Of a DNA stretch of 64,000 nucleotides, positions 35,621-46,102 are shown piece by piece. The stretch covers positions 16,871-80,870 of the forward strand of contig DAHXOT010000030.1 of assembly GCA_027364735.1 (NCBI GenBank), read 5' to 3'. The position numbers and the translations under genes were made by a program. A model generated the notes under the pieces. That model searched no databases, was not told the origin of the DNA, and was given only the letters and a program-made list of their open reading frames with translations. How positions within the stretch are numbered: the stretch's first letter is position 1; each line of letters opens with the position of its first letter. Source of the stretch: Hydrotalea sp. Lineage in GTDB: Bacteria; Bacteroidota; Bacteroidia; Chitinophagales; Chitinophagaceae.

Positions 35621-38600
35621 ATGAAATTTACTCAGCAAAGTCTTGTAATTAGTATTATAGTACTTTTTTTTTCTTGTAAACAGCACCAACCTAACGATGC
35701 ATTATTTGAATTAGTAGACAATACCGGTATCAAGTTTACCAATTCTGTAGAAGATTCTAAAGAAGCCAACATATTTAATTATCGTAATTTTTATAATGGT
35801 GCAGGTGTAGCCATTGGCGATATTAATAACGATGGGTTAGCCGATATTTTTTTCACCGCTAATCAGGGTGCTAATAAATTGTATTTAAATAAAGGCAATT
35901 TTAAATTTGAAGATATATCTGCAAAAGCAGGATTTACCAATAAAAAGCAATGGAGTACCGGTGTAGTGTTGGTAGATATTAATCACGATGGATGGTTAGA
36001 TATTTTTGTTTGTAATGCAGGCAATATGATGGATTCTTCTTTAAGAGCCAATCAATTATTTATCAATAATCACGATTTAACTTTTACAGAATCTGCTAAA
36101 CAATATGGATTAGATAATACAGGTTATACTACACAAGCAAGCTTTTTTGATTATGATGGAGATGGCGATTTAGATTGCTTTATTGTAAATAATAGCCCTA
36201 TTCCGGTTAATACTTTAAATTATGCCAATAAAAGAGATTTGCCCGCAAAAGATTGGCCTGTTGCCGATTTTTTAAAAGGTGGTGGAGATCATTTGTTTAG
36301 AAATGATAACGGACATTTTACCGAGGTAACCTATCAAGCAGGTATTCATGGAAGTTTAATAAGCTTTGGTTTAGGTGTTACCGTTGGCGATGTAAATGGT
36401 GATGGATGGCCCGATATATATGTTTCGAACGATTTTTTTGAAAGAGATTATTTATACGTCAATCAAAAAAATGGAACTTTTAAAGATGAATTGGAAGATA
36501 GAATGCAACATACAAGCCTTGCTTCAATGGGGGCTGATTTAGCCGATATAAATAATGATGGATATCCCGATTTTTTTACTACGGATATGTTGCCTTACGA
36601 TAACTATAGATTAAAAACTACCACCGCCTTCGATAATATTGATGTGTATCGGTTAAAAGAACATTCAGGGTTTTATCATCAATTCATGCAAAATACGGTT
36701 CAACTAAACAATAAAAATGGAAAGTTTAGTGAAATTGCTAATTACTGTGGCGTACAAGCTTCTGACTGGAGTTGGGGAGGTTTAATGTTTGATGCCGATA
36801 ACGATGGGTATACCGATTTGTACATTTGTAATGGTATTTATCACGATTTGACAAATCAGGATTTTATAGATTTTTTTGCCAATGGTATAGTGCAAAATAT
36901 GGTGCTTACCGGTAAAAAAGATGATATTAGTTCTATCATAAACAAAATGTCTTCGGTGCCATTGCAAAACCGAGTATTTCGAAATACCGGTCATCTTAAA
37001 TTCGAAGATGTTGGAAATAAATGGGGTTTTGTACAAACATCTTTTTCAAATGGTGCAGCTTATGGCGATTTAGATAATGATGGGGATTTAGATTTAGTAG
37101 TGAATAATGAAAATCAGCCGGCATTTGTTTATAAAAATAATAGTATTGAAAAAAATAAAAATAATTATATAGCCTTTTCTTTAAAAGGTTCTGAGAAAAA
37201 CACTTTTGCAATTGGAGCTAAAGTAAATGTGTTTATCAAGAACCAAATTTTAAGTAGAGAAATTAATCCCACGAAAGGATTTCAATCATCACAAGATTAT
37301 AAAGTAATTATTGGAATAGGAAAAGAAACTAAGATAGATTCTGTTCAAATAATTTGGCCTAATAGGGTAACATCTACATTAAAAACTTGTAGTATCAATA
37401 AAGTAAATACAATTGCGCAACCAACTACTAATTATCCAATTTTTCATCCTCCCGTTTCTTCTTTTCATCCTTTATTAAAAATAGCCACCTCCAATTTCGA
37501 TAAGCATGAAGAAGATGATTTTGTTGAATTGTATAGCGAACGAAATATTCCGCAAATGCTTTCAAAAGAAGGTCCAAAAGCTACTGTTGGAGATGTAAAT
37601 GGCGATGGATTACAAGATGTATATATCTGCGGTTCCAATAACAAGGGCGGTCAATTATATCTTCAAAATAAAGATGGATCTTTTTCAAAAAAAATCAATA
37701 AAGCATTTCTCGATGATGCAGGAATTGAAGGAACAGCATGTTTGTTTTTTGATTGTGATGGAGATGGCGATTTAGATTTAATTGTTGGAGCCGGAGGAGA
37801 TAATAAATTACCTAATAATAATTTATTATTGAATCGGTTGTATAAGAATGACGGTAAAGGAAATTTTACGGTAGTACCCAATGCCTTTCCCAATACCAAT
37901 GCCAACACATCGGTAATAGTTCCATTCGATTTCGATAACGATGGATATGTAGATTTATTTATTGGAAGCCGAAATTTGCCGTATAGATATGGTACTGCAC
38001 CTCCTAATTTTATTTTTAAAAATGATGGTAAAGGAAACTTTACTGATGTTACCAATAAAATAGGAAAGAATTTAAGTAACATAGGAATGGTTACAGATGC
38101 AATATGGGCCGATGTAGAAGGCAATGGTAAGAGCCAATTGATATTGGTGGGAGATTATATGTATCCGCATATTTTTTCATACAGCAATAATACTTTTGAA
38201 GAAGTAACTACTAACTTAAGCAATTTATTTGGTTGGTGGAAAACCATAAAAGTAGCCGACTTAAATGGAGATGGTAAGAATGATTTAATTATAGGAAATA
38301 TTGGTGAAAACTTTTATTTGCATCCTACCCCTCAAACGCCTGTTAAGTTGTGGTTGAATGATTATGATGCAAACGGAAATGTTGAAAAAATATTAACTCA
38401 TACCATTGATCAACGCGATGTTACTGTATTTTTAAAACATGATATTGAAGATCAATTACCGGCTTTAAAAAAGCAAAATTTACGGCATCAAGATTTTGCC
38501 CGTAAATCAATTCAAGATTTATTTTCTCCGGAAATGATTCAATCATCCAAAGTAAAACTATTCAATTACTGCAGCTCTATTATTGCATGGAATGATGGAA

Positions 38601-38968
38601 ATAATCATTTCACCATTCAAACACTTCCACCTCAAATACAATTTTCTTCTGCAAATGCAATTCTTTGTGCAGATATAAATAATGATGGTAAAAAGGATAT
38701 TATAATTGCCGGTAACGAATTTGGATTTCCTCCGCAGCTTGGAAGATTAGATGCCAGTTATGGAAATGTTTTAATAAATAATGGCAATAAGCAATTTACT
38801 GTTTTGGATTATAACGAATCCGGAATAGAGCTAACTGGTATGGTAAGAGATATTCAAGAAATAAATGGATTGAAGAAAAAACAGATTTTGTTTTTACGAA
38901 ATAGCAACTATCCTGTTTTATATCAATTATCTGAAAATAATATAGAAAGTACTGCAACCAAGAAATAA
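35621..38968 (+). CDS. Giant FG-GAP/VCBS and ASPIC/UnbV lipoprotein (first of pair)
   Basis: A 1115-residue predicted lipoprotein (lipobox cysteine C19 in VLFFSCKQ). It is built from repeated FG-GAP/VCBS blades with calcium-binding DxNxDGxxD loops, such as GDINNDGLADIFF and FDYDGDGDLDCFI, typical of a beta-propeller. An ASPIC/UnbV segment appears mid-protein (GFQSSQDYKVIIGIGKETKIDSVQIIWPN). The organisation resembles the CRTAC1-like proteins often found next to SusC/SusD pairs. The function is unproven: a surface adhesin or glycan-binding scaffold is plausible. It lies directly after susD and 5 bp before its paralogue. Confidence 0.82.
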   Translation: MKFTQQSLVISIIVLFFSCKQHQPNDALFELVDNTGIKFTNSVEDSKEANIFNYRNFYNGAGVAIGDINNDGLADIFFTANQGANKLYLNKGNFKFEDISAKAGFTNKKQWSTGVVLVDINHDGWLDIFVCNAGNMMDSSLRANQLFINNHDLTFTESAKQYGLDNTGYTTQASFFDYDGDGDLDCFIVNNSPIPVNTLNYANKRDLPAKDWPVADFLKGGGDHLFRNDNGHFTEVTYQAGIHGSLISFGLGVTVGDVNGDGWPDIYVSNDFFERDYLYVNQKNGTFKDELEDRMQHTSLASMGADLADINNDGYPDFFTTDMLPYDNYRLKTTTAFDNIDVYRLKEHSGFYHQFMQNTVQLNNKNGKFSEIANYCGVQASDWSWGGLMFDADNDGYTDLYICNGIYHDLTNQDFIDFFANGIVQNMVLTGKKDDISSIINKMSSVPLQNRVFRNTGHLKFEDVGNKWGFVQTSFSNGAAYGDLDNDGDLDLVVNNENQPAFVYKNNSIEKNKNNYIAFSLKGSEKNTFAIGAKVNVFIKNQILSREINPTKGFQSSQDYKVIIGIGKETKIDSVQIIWPNRVTSTLKTCSINKVNTIAQPTTNYPIFHPPVSSFHPLLKIATSNFDKHEEDDFVELYSERNIPQMLSKEGPKATVGDVNGDGLQDVYICGSNNKGGQLYLQNKDGSFSKKINKAFLDDAGIEGTACLFFDCDGDGDLDLIVGAGGDNKLPNNNLLLNRLYKNDGKGNFTVVPNAFPNTNANTSVIVPFDFDNDGYVDLFIGSRNLPYRYGTAPPNFIFKNDGKGNFTDVTNKIGKNLSNIGMVTDAIWADVEGNGKSQLILVGDYMYPHIFSYSNNTFEEVTTNLSNLFGWWKTIKVADLNGDGKNDLIIGNIGENFYLHPTPQTPVKLWLNDYDANGNVEKILTHTIDQRDVTVFLKHDIEDQLPALKKQNLRHQDFARKSIQDLFSPEMIQSSKVKLFNYCSSIIAWNDGNNHFTIQTLPPQIQFSSANAILCADINNDGKKDIIIAGNEFGFPPQLGRLDASYGNVLINNGNKQFTVLDYNESGIELTGMVRDIQEINGLKKKQILFLRNSNYPVLYQLSENNIESTATKK

Positions 38969-38973
38969 AATTC

Positions 38974-41900
38974 ATGCAAAAAAAATATTTTTTAAGTGTG
39001 CAAAAAGCAAGTAGACACTATTTCTTAATTCTACTATTGGGCGGTTTTATTCTTCCATCTTGTAAACAACAAACTTCACAAGAACATTTGTTTACCGTTG
39101 CATCCAAAGAGCTTACGGGCATTAATTTTTCCAATCAAATGCATCCAACAGCAAAGTTTAATTTATTTAAGTACATGTATTATTACAATGGTGCAGGTAT
39201 TGGAGCAGGTGATTTTAATAATGATGGAAAAATTGATTTATTTTTTACAGCCAATCAGGGTAATAATGCACTGTATTTGAATGAAGGAAATTTACATTTT
39301 AAAGATGTTTCTAAAGAAGCTAATTTACCACAAGATAGTGCTTGGAATACAGGTGTTTCGGTGGTAGATATAAATAATGATGGCTTATTAGATATTTATA
39401 TTTGCAGGGTTGGGCATTTTGAAACTTTACAAGGAAAAAATCAACTATTAATTTGTAAAGGAATAAAAAATGGTATTCCTTATTATGAAGATGAAGCCAA
39501 ACAATACGGATTAGATTTTTCGGGCTTTAGTACACAAGCAGTTTTTTTTGATTATGATGGTGATGGCGATTTAGATATGTTTTTATTAAATCATGCCGTA
39601 AACCATGAAGCACGTTATGCACCTCGAGCAAATTTTTTAGGCACATTCGATGAACTATCGGGCGATAAAATTTATAGAAATAATGGTAATAATACTTTTA
39701 CCGATATTACAAAACTTACAAAAATTAATAGCTCTGCCATTAGTTACGGATTGGGAGTAACTGTTTCGGATATCAATGTAGATGGATGGCCCGATATATA
39801 TGTAGGTAACGATTTTCATGAAAATGATTATTTATATATCAATCAGCATAACGGAACTTTTAATGACGAGAACGCTAATCAACTCATGCATACCAGTCAG
39901 TTTACAATGGGCGTTGATGTAGCAGATGTAAATAATGATGGATTCCCCGAAATTATTTCTATGGATATGCTTCCTTCCGATCCAACCATTTTAAAAAGAT
40001 CTTTAGGGGAAGATGATTACGATATATTTCAGCATAAACTAAGTTTTGGATATAACTATCAGTATGCTCGAAATAATTTGCAACTAAACCGCCGCAATAA
40101 TCATTTTAGCGAAATAGGTTTTTATGCAGGAGTATATGCAACAGATTGGAGTTGGGCTCCTTTGTGGATGGATTTTGATAATGATGGATTAAAAGATTTA
40201 TTTGTATCGAATGGTATTCCTAAACGGATGAATGATATTGATTATATCAATTTTGTTTCGGGCGATGAAATGCAGCAAAAGCTGCGTAATAATAATATAG
40301 AAGATAAAGACATGGGTTTAATTAAGCAGTTTCCCGAAATAAAAATTCCCAATAAATTTTATAGAAATAAAGGCAATCTTCAGTTCGAAGATATGGAGCA
40401 GGCTATTGACCATGATGTGCCTACTTTTTCTAATGGTGCAGTATATGCCGATTTGGATAATGATGGCGATTTAGATGTTGTAGTAAATAATATAGACGAT
40501 CCTGTATTAATTTATAAAAACGAAACCAGTGAGAATAAACATAAACCCTATGTTTCAATTCAATTAAAAGGAGCTTCTAACAATATTAATGCTATAGGTG
40601 CTAAAGTGGTATTATTTGCTAATGGCGGTATACGATTATATGAAAAATTTCCTGTACATGGATTTCAGTCGAGTATGGAAATTCCCATGAATATTGGATT
40701 ATATCAAACAAAAGTTGATTCGGCATTTCTTATTTGGCCCGATAATACGTATCAATCTATTCAGCTTGCTAATACTTCTGGAAAACTTTCATTCAAGTAT
40801 CAAAAAAATTTACCGCATTTTAATTACAACGAAATAAAATCTTATTACAAACCGGCTTCTAAGCCTATGGAAGATATTACTGCAAAAACCCAATTGCAGT
40901 ACGTACATAAAGAAAATAATTTTATTGAATTTAATAGAGAAATATTATTGCCACACATGGTTTCTACCGAAGGACCTGCATTGGCAGTTGCCGATATTAA
41001 TCACGATGGATTAGCAGATGTATTTATTGGTGCTTCTAAAACTTTTCATAATGCCATTTTTCTGCAGCAAAAGAATGGAACATTTATTAAATCTCCACAA
41101 CCTAAAATGCAAGTAGATAGCATGTTTGAAGATGTTGATGCAAAATGGATAGATGTTAATAATGATGGAAATATTGATTTAGTAATTGCCAGCGGCGGAA
41201 ATGAATTTTATGGAAAAGATGAGCACTTACTACCTCGTGTGTATTTAAACGATGGCAAAATGCATTTTACACCATTAAAAGATGCATTTACCAATATTTA
41301 TACTACTCAATCTTGTGTGGTGCCGTTTGACTTTAATGGCGATGGATTTATAGATTTGTTTCTTGGTGGAAGATGTGTGCCATGGGATTATGGTACAACA
41401 CCACGTTCTTACTTATTGCAAAACGATGGTACCGGAAAGTTTATTGATGTAACAGAAAAATATTCTAAAGAGTTAGCTACAGTGGGTATGGTTACACAAG
41501 CTCTTTGGTTTGACATTAATAAAGATGGCAAAAAAGATTTATTGGTATGTACCGAGTGGGGAGGTATTGATGCTTTTATAAACAACAATGGCTCGTTCAC
41601 TAAAAAAGTTTTAACCGATAAAAAAGGTTGGTGGAATTTTGTTTTGCCTGTAGATATTAATAACGATGGTAATATAGATTTAATTGCAGGAAATCTTGGT
41701 TTAAATTCTCGCTTGCATGCATCTAACCAAGAGCCGGTTCGAGTATATTATAACGACTTTGATGATAACGGAAAAAAAGAGCAAATACTTACTTATTATT
41801 TAAGTGGAAAAGAAATTCCATTTGCCAATAAAGATGAATTAACAAGGCAAATGCCCATTATTAGAAAAAAATATTTGTATGCAGCCGATTTTGCCAAAGC

Positions 41901-42345
41901 ATCTTTACAAGATATTTTTGGAAGCGAAAAACTTGCTTCATCGCAATTACTTACGGCCAATTATTTTGGCAATTCGCTTTTATTAAATCACGGGAATTTA
42001 AATTTTTCTACCGAATTATTACCTTGGCAAGCACAGCTAAGTACCTATAAAGATGCCGTTATTGTTGATGCCAATGGAGATAATTTACCCGATATTTTAT
42101 TAATGGGAAATTATTACGATAATAATATTCAGATGGGAAGATATGATGCAGATTATGGCACAATCCTAATTAATAAAGGAAATGGAAAATTCGATGCCGA
42201 CAGTATTAATGGATTAACAATTAAAGGTCAGGTTAGGCATATTCAGCCCATTATAATTAATCATCAACAAGCATTTATACTTGCAAAAAATAATGATAGT
42301 ACACAAATAATTAAATTTAAAATACCGGATACTTTACATAAGTAA
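38974..42345 (+). CDS. Giant FG-GAP/VCBS and ASPIC/UnbV lipoprotein (second of pair)
   Basis: A 1123-residue paralogue of the preceding gene with the same order of features: lipobox cysteine C30 in LPSCKQ, repeated DxNxDGxxD propeller loops (GDFNNDGKIDLFF, FDYDGDGDLDMFL, LDNDGDLDVVV), the UnbV-like block GFQSSMEIPMNIGLYQTKVDSAFLIWPDN, and further FG-GAP repeats. The shared phrase DWSWGGLMFDADNDG versus DWSWAPLWMDFDNDG shows that the two arose by duplication. It starts 5 bp after the first copy. Its 3' end overlaps the convergent gene at 42317 by 29 bp. The precise role is unknown. Confidence 0.82.
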   Translation: MQKKYFLSVQKASRHYFLILLLGGFILPSCKQQTSQEHLFTVASKELTGINFSNQMHPTAKFNLFKYMYYYNGAGIGAGDFNNDGKIDLFFTANQGNNALYLNEGNLHFKDVSKEANLPQDSAWNTGVSVVDINNDGLLDIYICRVGHFETLQGKNQLLICKGIKNGIPYYEDEAKQYGLDFSGFSTQAVFFDYDGDGDLDMFLLNHAVNHEARYAPRANFLGTFDELSGDKIYRNNGNNTFTDITKLTKINSSAISYGLGVTVSDINVDGWPDIYVGNDFHENDYLYINQHNGTFNDENANQLMHTSQFTMGVDVADVNNDGFPEIISMDMLPSDPTILKRSLGEDDYDIFQHKLSFGYNYQYARNNLQLNRRNNHFSEIGFYAGVYATDWSWAPLWMDFDNDGLKDLFVSNGIPKRMNDIDYINFVSGDEMQQKLRNNNIEDKDMGLIKQFPEIKIPNKFYRNKGNLQFEDMEQAIDHDVPTFSNGAVYADLDNDGDLDVVVNNIDDPVLIYKNETSENKHKPYVSIQLKGASNNINAIGAKVVLFANGGIRLYEKFPVHGFQSSMEIPMNIGLYQTKVDSAFLIWPDNTYQSIQLANTSGKLSFKYQKNLPHFNYNEIKSYYKPASKPMEDITAKTQLQYVHKENNFIEFNREILLPHMVSTEGPALAVADINHDGLADVFIGASKTFHNAIFLQQKNGTFIKSPQPKMQVDSMFEDVDAKWIDVNNDGNIDLVIASGGNEFYGKDEHLLPRVYLNDGKMHFTPLKDAFTNIYTTQSCVVPFDFNGDGFIDLFLGGRCVPWDYGTTPRSYLLQNDGTGKFIDVTEKYSKELATVGMVTQALWFDINKDGKKDLLVCTEWGGIDAFINNNGSFTKKVLTDKKGWWNFVLPVDINNDGNIDLIAGNLGLNSRLHASNQEPVRVYYNDFDDNGKKEQILTYYLSGKEIPFANKDELTRQMPIIRKKYLYAADFAKASLQDIFGSEKLASSQLLTANYFGNSLLLNHGNLNFSTELLPWQAQLSTYKDAVIVDANGDNLPDILLMGNYYDNNIQMGRYDADYGTILINKGNGKFDADSINGLTIKGQVRHIQPIIINHQQAFILAKNNDSTQIIKFKIPDTLHK

Positions 42346-43243
42346 CCCATTTAGTGGTATCTGATACTTGCATTCTATTTGTTACTAACATTTGAAAAGG
42401 AATGGCTGGAGATGTTCTATGAAAATCTATCAGATAATTTTTTAAAGCAATTTCTCCATTGGCAATAGCTGTTGGTCCGCCGGTAACAGTGGTTTCTAAT
42501 AATTTACCCAAAATCATTTTTTTAATTACATATACATTGTTAGATGGAATATCTCTAAGCATAGGAATGGCAATCATAACCTCGTATTGTTGTGGAGCTA
42601 TTGTAGTTATATTTAGCATAGGATATTCTTTTTCAATTCCTCCATTTTTACTAATGTAACTTTTTAACCCATCAATCACCTGATATACTTCGGCAGTACT
42701 AGGATAATGAGTAAATATTTTTTTTGTAGATAATAATGATGAATCTTTTACCCTTCCTTCAGTAATAGTATAGCCATAAATATTTTTTGTAGTTGAAATA
42801 TAAGCACAAAGGCTGTTTAATATAGTATCGAGTTGTATTTTTAAGTTTCTGGCTTTAAAAAAATGATGAATACGATTAATAGGATTATAATCTGTTGAGA
42901 TAGTATTATATGTCCATTGAATACCACAAGAATCATCTTTAATAGGCGAGGAGGTAATTTGAGAAGATAAAGATTCGCTTTTATTGGTAATTGGTAAATT
43001 TAATAAAACCCTTTCCGGAATGCTATACTTAGTTCCTTTATAATTATATACAGAATCATTCTCTATGGTGCCCGGCCACCATTTTGCAACTGCCTCTCTG
43101 TTTAATAAAATTCTGTTTACTGCTTCAATGGGTGTGCCAACTGTTCTATATCCTTCAACCGTTATTTTCGATGGAATTAAAAGATACATACTTAAAAACA
43201 TCAATCCTATCAATACCAAAAAAATAAAACTCCATTTTTTCAT
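42317..43243 (-). CDS. SRPBCC-like protein with possible GyrI-like effector domain
   Basis: A 308-residue protein with an N-terminal hydrophobic segment (residues 5-22, signal anchor). A START/SRPBCC-like stretch (GYRTVGTPIEAVNRILLNREAVAKWWPGT) follows, and a C-terminal region resembles the AraC-effector/GyrI-like fold (IAPQQYEVMIAIPMLRDIPSNNVYVIKKMILGKLLETTVTGG). No DNA-binding domain is visible. It is probably a membrane-anchored small-molecule-binding protein, with the ligand unknown. It is on the opposite strand to the surrounding locus and overlaps the end of the FG-GAP gene by 29 bp. Confidence 0.6.
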   Translation of the reverse strand: MKKWSFIFLVLIGLMFLSMYLLIPSKITVEGYRTVGTPIEAVNRILLNREAVAKWWPGTIENDSVYNYKGTKYSIPERVLLNLPITNKSESLSSQITSSPIKDDSCGIQWTYNTISTDYNPINRIHHFFKARNLKIQLDTILNSLCAYISTTKNIYGYTITEGRVKDSSLLSTKKIFTHYPSTAEVYQVIDGLKSYISKNGGIEKEYPMLNITTIAPQQYEVMIAIPMLRDIPSNNVYVIKKMILGKLLETTVTGGPTAIANGEIALKNYLIDFHRTSPAIPFQMLVTNRMQVSDTTKWVTYVKYPVF

Positions 43244-43362
43244 ACAACTTCAGTTTATGCAGGGTGCAAAATAAGGGATATCCTTTCAAAAAATTGTGAA
43301 AATTAAAAACACTTGCACCTCATTAATTAGTATTTTAGCCAATTATCTGAACCTATTTTGTT

Positions 43363-45405
43363 ATGAAAAAAACATGTTTCTTTTTCGCTATCTTTTTGAT
43401 GAGTTCTGCTATAACATTCTCACAAACTTCTGTAGATGTTTGGAAAATTAAAGCCAATAAAATAAATCCATCCGATTATTATGGCATTACCGTAGCAAAT
43501 GGAATGATAGGTATTGTTTCCTCGCCAGAGCCTTTTAAAGTAAAAGATGTTGTATTGGCCGGTGCATACGATTTATATGGCAGAGGAAGAGTAAGTAATT
43601 TTTTACGAAGTTTTAATTTATTAAATGCGTATGTAGAAATTGATGGGAAAAGAATGGATGCCAATAATACTGCTAATTTTAATCAGATGTTAGATATGCA
43701 CCATGCCAGTTTTACTACTTCATTTAATTATTTAGATAAAGCAACAATTTCTTATACCTATTATTCTTTGCGGCAATTGCCATATACCGTATTAATGGAT
43801 GTAACAATAACAGCAAAAAAAGATATTGTTATTGGAGCCGCCAGTGTAATGGAAGCTCCAGATGCATTGAAAGATGTTCAAAATTATTATAATGAAATTG
43901 ATAGACCTCATGTAACCATTAGCTTATTAACCTCATCGGCTAAAAGTCCCACAGGGAAATTATTAATGTGTGCTTCCAATACATTTTTATTTACCGAGCC
44001 ACATGGTCAAGAACCTCGTGTAATTCATGAAATGTGGGATAATAATATGCATCTTATGAAGTTTTCAAAAAAATTAAATGCAGGAGAAACCTATCATTAT
44101 AGCATTGCCGGTTCTTCTATTACATCGGCTCATAATGATGATCCATTAAATGAAGCCGAACGAATGACCATCTTTGCTAAATTGGAAGGAAGAGATAGGT
44201 TAATACAATTTCATAATCGGGCATGGGATGAATTATGGAAAAGTGATATACAAATTGAAGGAGATAATCAGTCTCAACAAGATATTCATAGCATGTTATA
44301 TCACTTATATTCTTTTGCACGAGAAGGTACAGCATTAAGTCCTTCTCCAATGGGTTTATCGGGTTTAGGATATAATGGACATGTGTTTTGGGATACTGAA
44401 TTATGGATGTATCCTTCCATTTTAGTGTTACATCCAGAAATAGCTAAAAGCTTAATTGAGTACCGATACGAGCGGTTAGAAGCAGCTAAACGTAATGCAT
44501 TTAATCATGGATATAAAGGCGCTATGTTTCCATGGGAAAGTGCAGCCAGTGGAGTAGAAGAAACACCCGTTTGGGCATTAAGTGGCCCGTTCGAGCATCA
44601 TATAACCGCTTGCGTAGGTATTGCTGCATGGAATTATTATTGTGTAACACAAGATAAAGAATGGCTAAAAGAAAAAGGCTGGCCAATTTTAAAAGAAACT
44701 GCCGATTTCTGGGCAAGCAGAGTAGAAAGAAACGGGCCCGGAAAATATGATATTAAAAATGTAGTAGCCTCAGACGAATGGGCCGAAAATGTAGATAATG
44801 ATGCATGGACAAATGCTGCTGCTAAAGCTGTTTTACAATATGCTACCAATGCCGCTAAAATAATAAATACTAAGGCAGATGATGATTGGATGCATGTTGC
44901 CAACAATATTCCTATTTTAAAATTTGATGATGGTGTTACTAAAGAGCATGCCACTTATCATGGCGAGGGAATTAAACAAGCTGATGTAAATCTTTTGGCT
45001 TATCCGTTAAAAGAAATTACTGATGTTGCACAAATAAAAAAAGATCTCGCTTATTACGAACAACGTATTCCTAATGAAGGAACACCTGCAATGACGCAAG
45101 CAATTTTTACTTTGTTGTATGCTCGTTTGGGTGATGGAAATAAAGCCTATCAATGGTTTAAAGATGCGTATATGCCTAACTTGAATTCGCCATTTAGAGT
45201 TATTGCAGAAACAAAAGGAGGCACTAATCCTTATTTTGCAACAGGAGCCGGTGGAATATTACAAAGTGTTTTGATGGGTTTTGGTGGATTAGATATCTCG
45301 GAAAATGGAATTATTCAGCTGAAATCCGCTTTGCCTAATCAATGGAAAAAGGTTACGATAACAGGAGTTGGAACTAAAAAGCAAACGTTTGTGGTGAATA
45401 AATAA
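43363..45405 (+). CDS. Secreted glycoside hydrolase family 65 enzyme
   Basis: A 680-residue GH65-type (alpha/alpha)6-barrel protein. The family includes maltose, trehalose and kojibiose phosphorylases and acid trehalases. A signal peptide (MKKTCFFFAIFLMSSAITFSQ) indicates export, unlike most cytoplasmic phosphorylases. The general-acid region ASDEWAENVDNDAWTN (E472) corresponds to the phosphorylase motif DEYHExVDNNAYTN, and the barrel motif WDTELWMYPSI is present. Whether it hydrolyses or phosphorolyses an alpha-glucoside cannot be told from this. Periplasmic location favours hydrolysis. It fits the alpha-glucan theme of the flanking loci. Confidence 0.85.
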   Translation: MKKTCFFFAIFLMSSAITFSQTSVDVWKIKANKINPSDYYGITVANGMIGIVSSPEPFKVKDVVLAGAYDLYGRGRVSNFLRSFNLLNAYVEIDGKRMDANNTANFNQMLDMHHASFTTSFNYLDKATISYTYYSLRQLPYTVLMDVTITAKKDIVIGAASVMEAPDALKDVQNYYNEIDRPHVTISLLTSSAKSPTGKLLMCASNTFLFTEPHGQEPRVIHEMWDNNMHLMKFSKKLNAGETYHYSIAGSSITSAHNDDPLNEAERMTIFAKLEGRDRLIQFHNRAWDELWKSDIQIEGDNQSQQDIHSMLYHLYSFAREGTALSPSPMGLSGLGYNGHVFWDTELWMYPSILVLHPEIAKSLIEYRYERLEAAKRNAFNHGYKGAMFPWESAASGVEETPVWALSGPFEHHITACVGIAAWNYYCVTQDKEWLKEKGWPILKETADFWASRVERNGPGKYDIKNVVASDEWAENVDNDAWTNAAAKAVLQYATNAAKIINTKADDDWMHVANNIPILKFDDGVTKEHATYHGEGIKQADVNLLAYPLKEITDVAQIKKDLAYYEQRIPNEGTPAMTQAIFTLLYARLGDGNKAYQWFKDAYMPNLNSPFRVIAETKGGTNPYFATGAGGILQSVLMGFGGLDISENGIIQLKSALPNQWKKVTITGVGTKKQTFVVNK

Positions 45406-45449
45406 AATATTTTTTCAACCAATTTTTAAAAAATTTGTACAGAAACTAT

Positions 45450-45457
45450 TACCTTCA
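45450..45457 (+). promoter_or_regulatory. Candidate -7 element before the gene at 45474
   Basis: TACCTTCA, the same octamer as before fabH, 17-24 nt before the TTG start codon. TTTG occurs 12 nt upstream, which is closer than usual. Confidence 0.3.
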
Positions 45458-45473
45458 CTGCTTGTAACTTAAT

Positions 45474-46031
45474 TTGAAAAAGATTCTTGCTATACTGCTA
45501 TTGGGCATTTTGCTGTTTAATTGGGTGGGCTATCGCTTCATCTCCGATTATTTTGAAGCAAAAGCTTTTGATGAAATGCAAGCCAATATTGATATTAATA
45601 ATTACTCCAGTTCTGAATTAATAAGTATTAAAGTTCCCTTTAGTGTTCCTTATGGCAGAAACTCCATTCAATTCGAAAAAGTAAGTGGAAGTATGGAAAT
45701 AAAAGGGGTAAGTTATCAATACGTAAAACGTAGGTTTTATAATGATACTTTAGAACTACTTTGTCTTCCTAATACTGCTAAAACAAGTGTAACAAATGCA
45801 AGAGATGAATTTTTTAAATTAGCCAACGATTTTGTGAATTTTTCTACGTCTAAAAAAGCAGCTCCTTCCAATCATCACCTAACCAAATTATCTGTTCAAG
45901 ATTATGTAGGTGATCATTATTTCGATATTTTTCAATCTCCTATTTCATTAGGTCATTCTTATCAAAGTTTATCGTTTAGTGTTGATAATTTATTTTACTT
46001 GCAGAAATTAGATCAGCCCCCCGAAGCATAA
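45474..46031 (+). CDS. Membrane-anchored protein of unknown function
   Basis: A 185-residue protein with an N-terminal hydrophobic segment (KKILAILLLGILLFNWVGYRFI, residues 2-23) and a polar remainder, so it is probably tethered to the inner membrane facing the periplasm. The start codon is TTG. There is no better in-frame ATG before residue 35, and TTG AAA AAG gives the usual lysine-rich signal start. It ends in DQPPEA. I do not recognise a family. It precedes the haloperoxidase-like lipoprotein by 71 bp. Confidence 0.55.
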   Translation: MKKILAILLLGILLFNWVGYRFISDYFEAKAFDEMQANIDINNYSSSELISIKVPFSVPYGRNSIQFEKVSGSMEIKGVSYQYVKRRFYNDTLELLCLPNTAKTSVTNARDEFFKLANDFVNFSTSKKAAPSNHHLTKLSVQDYVGDHYFDIFQSPISLGHSYQSLSFSVDNLFYLQKLDQPPEA

Positions 46032-46102
46032 GGGGTTAGTTTTATTTTAGTATTTTCTTCTTTAATTATTATTCTTCCATTGATCTAATTTTAAATCATT
46101 AT

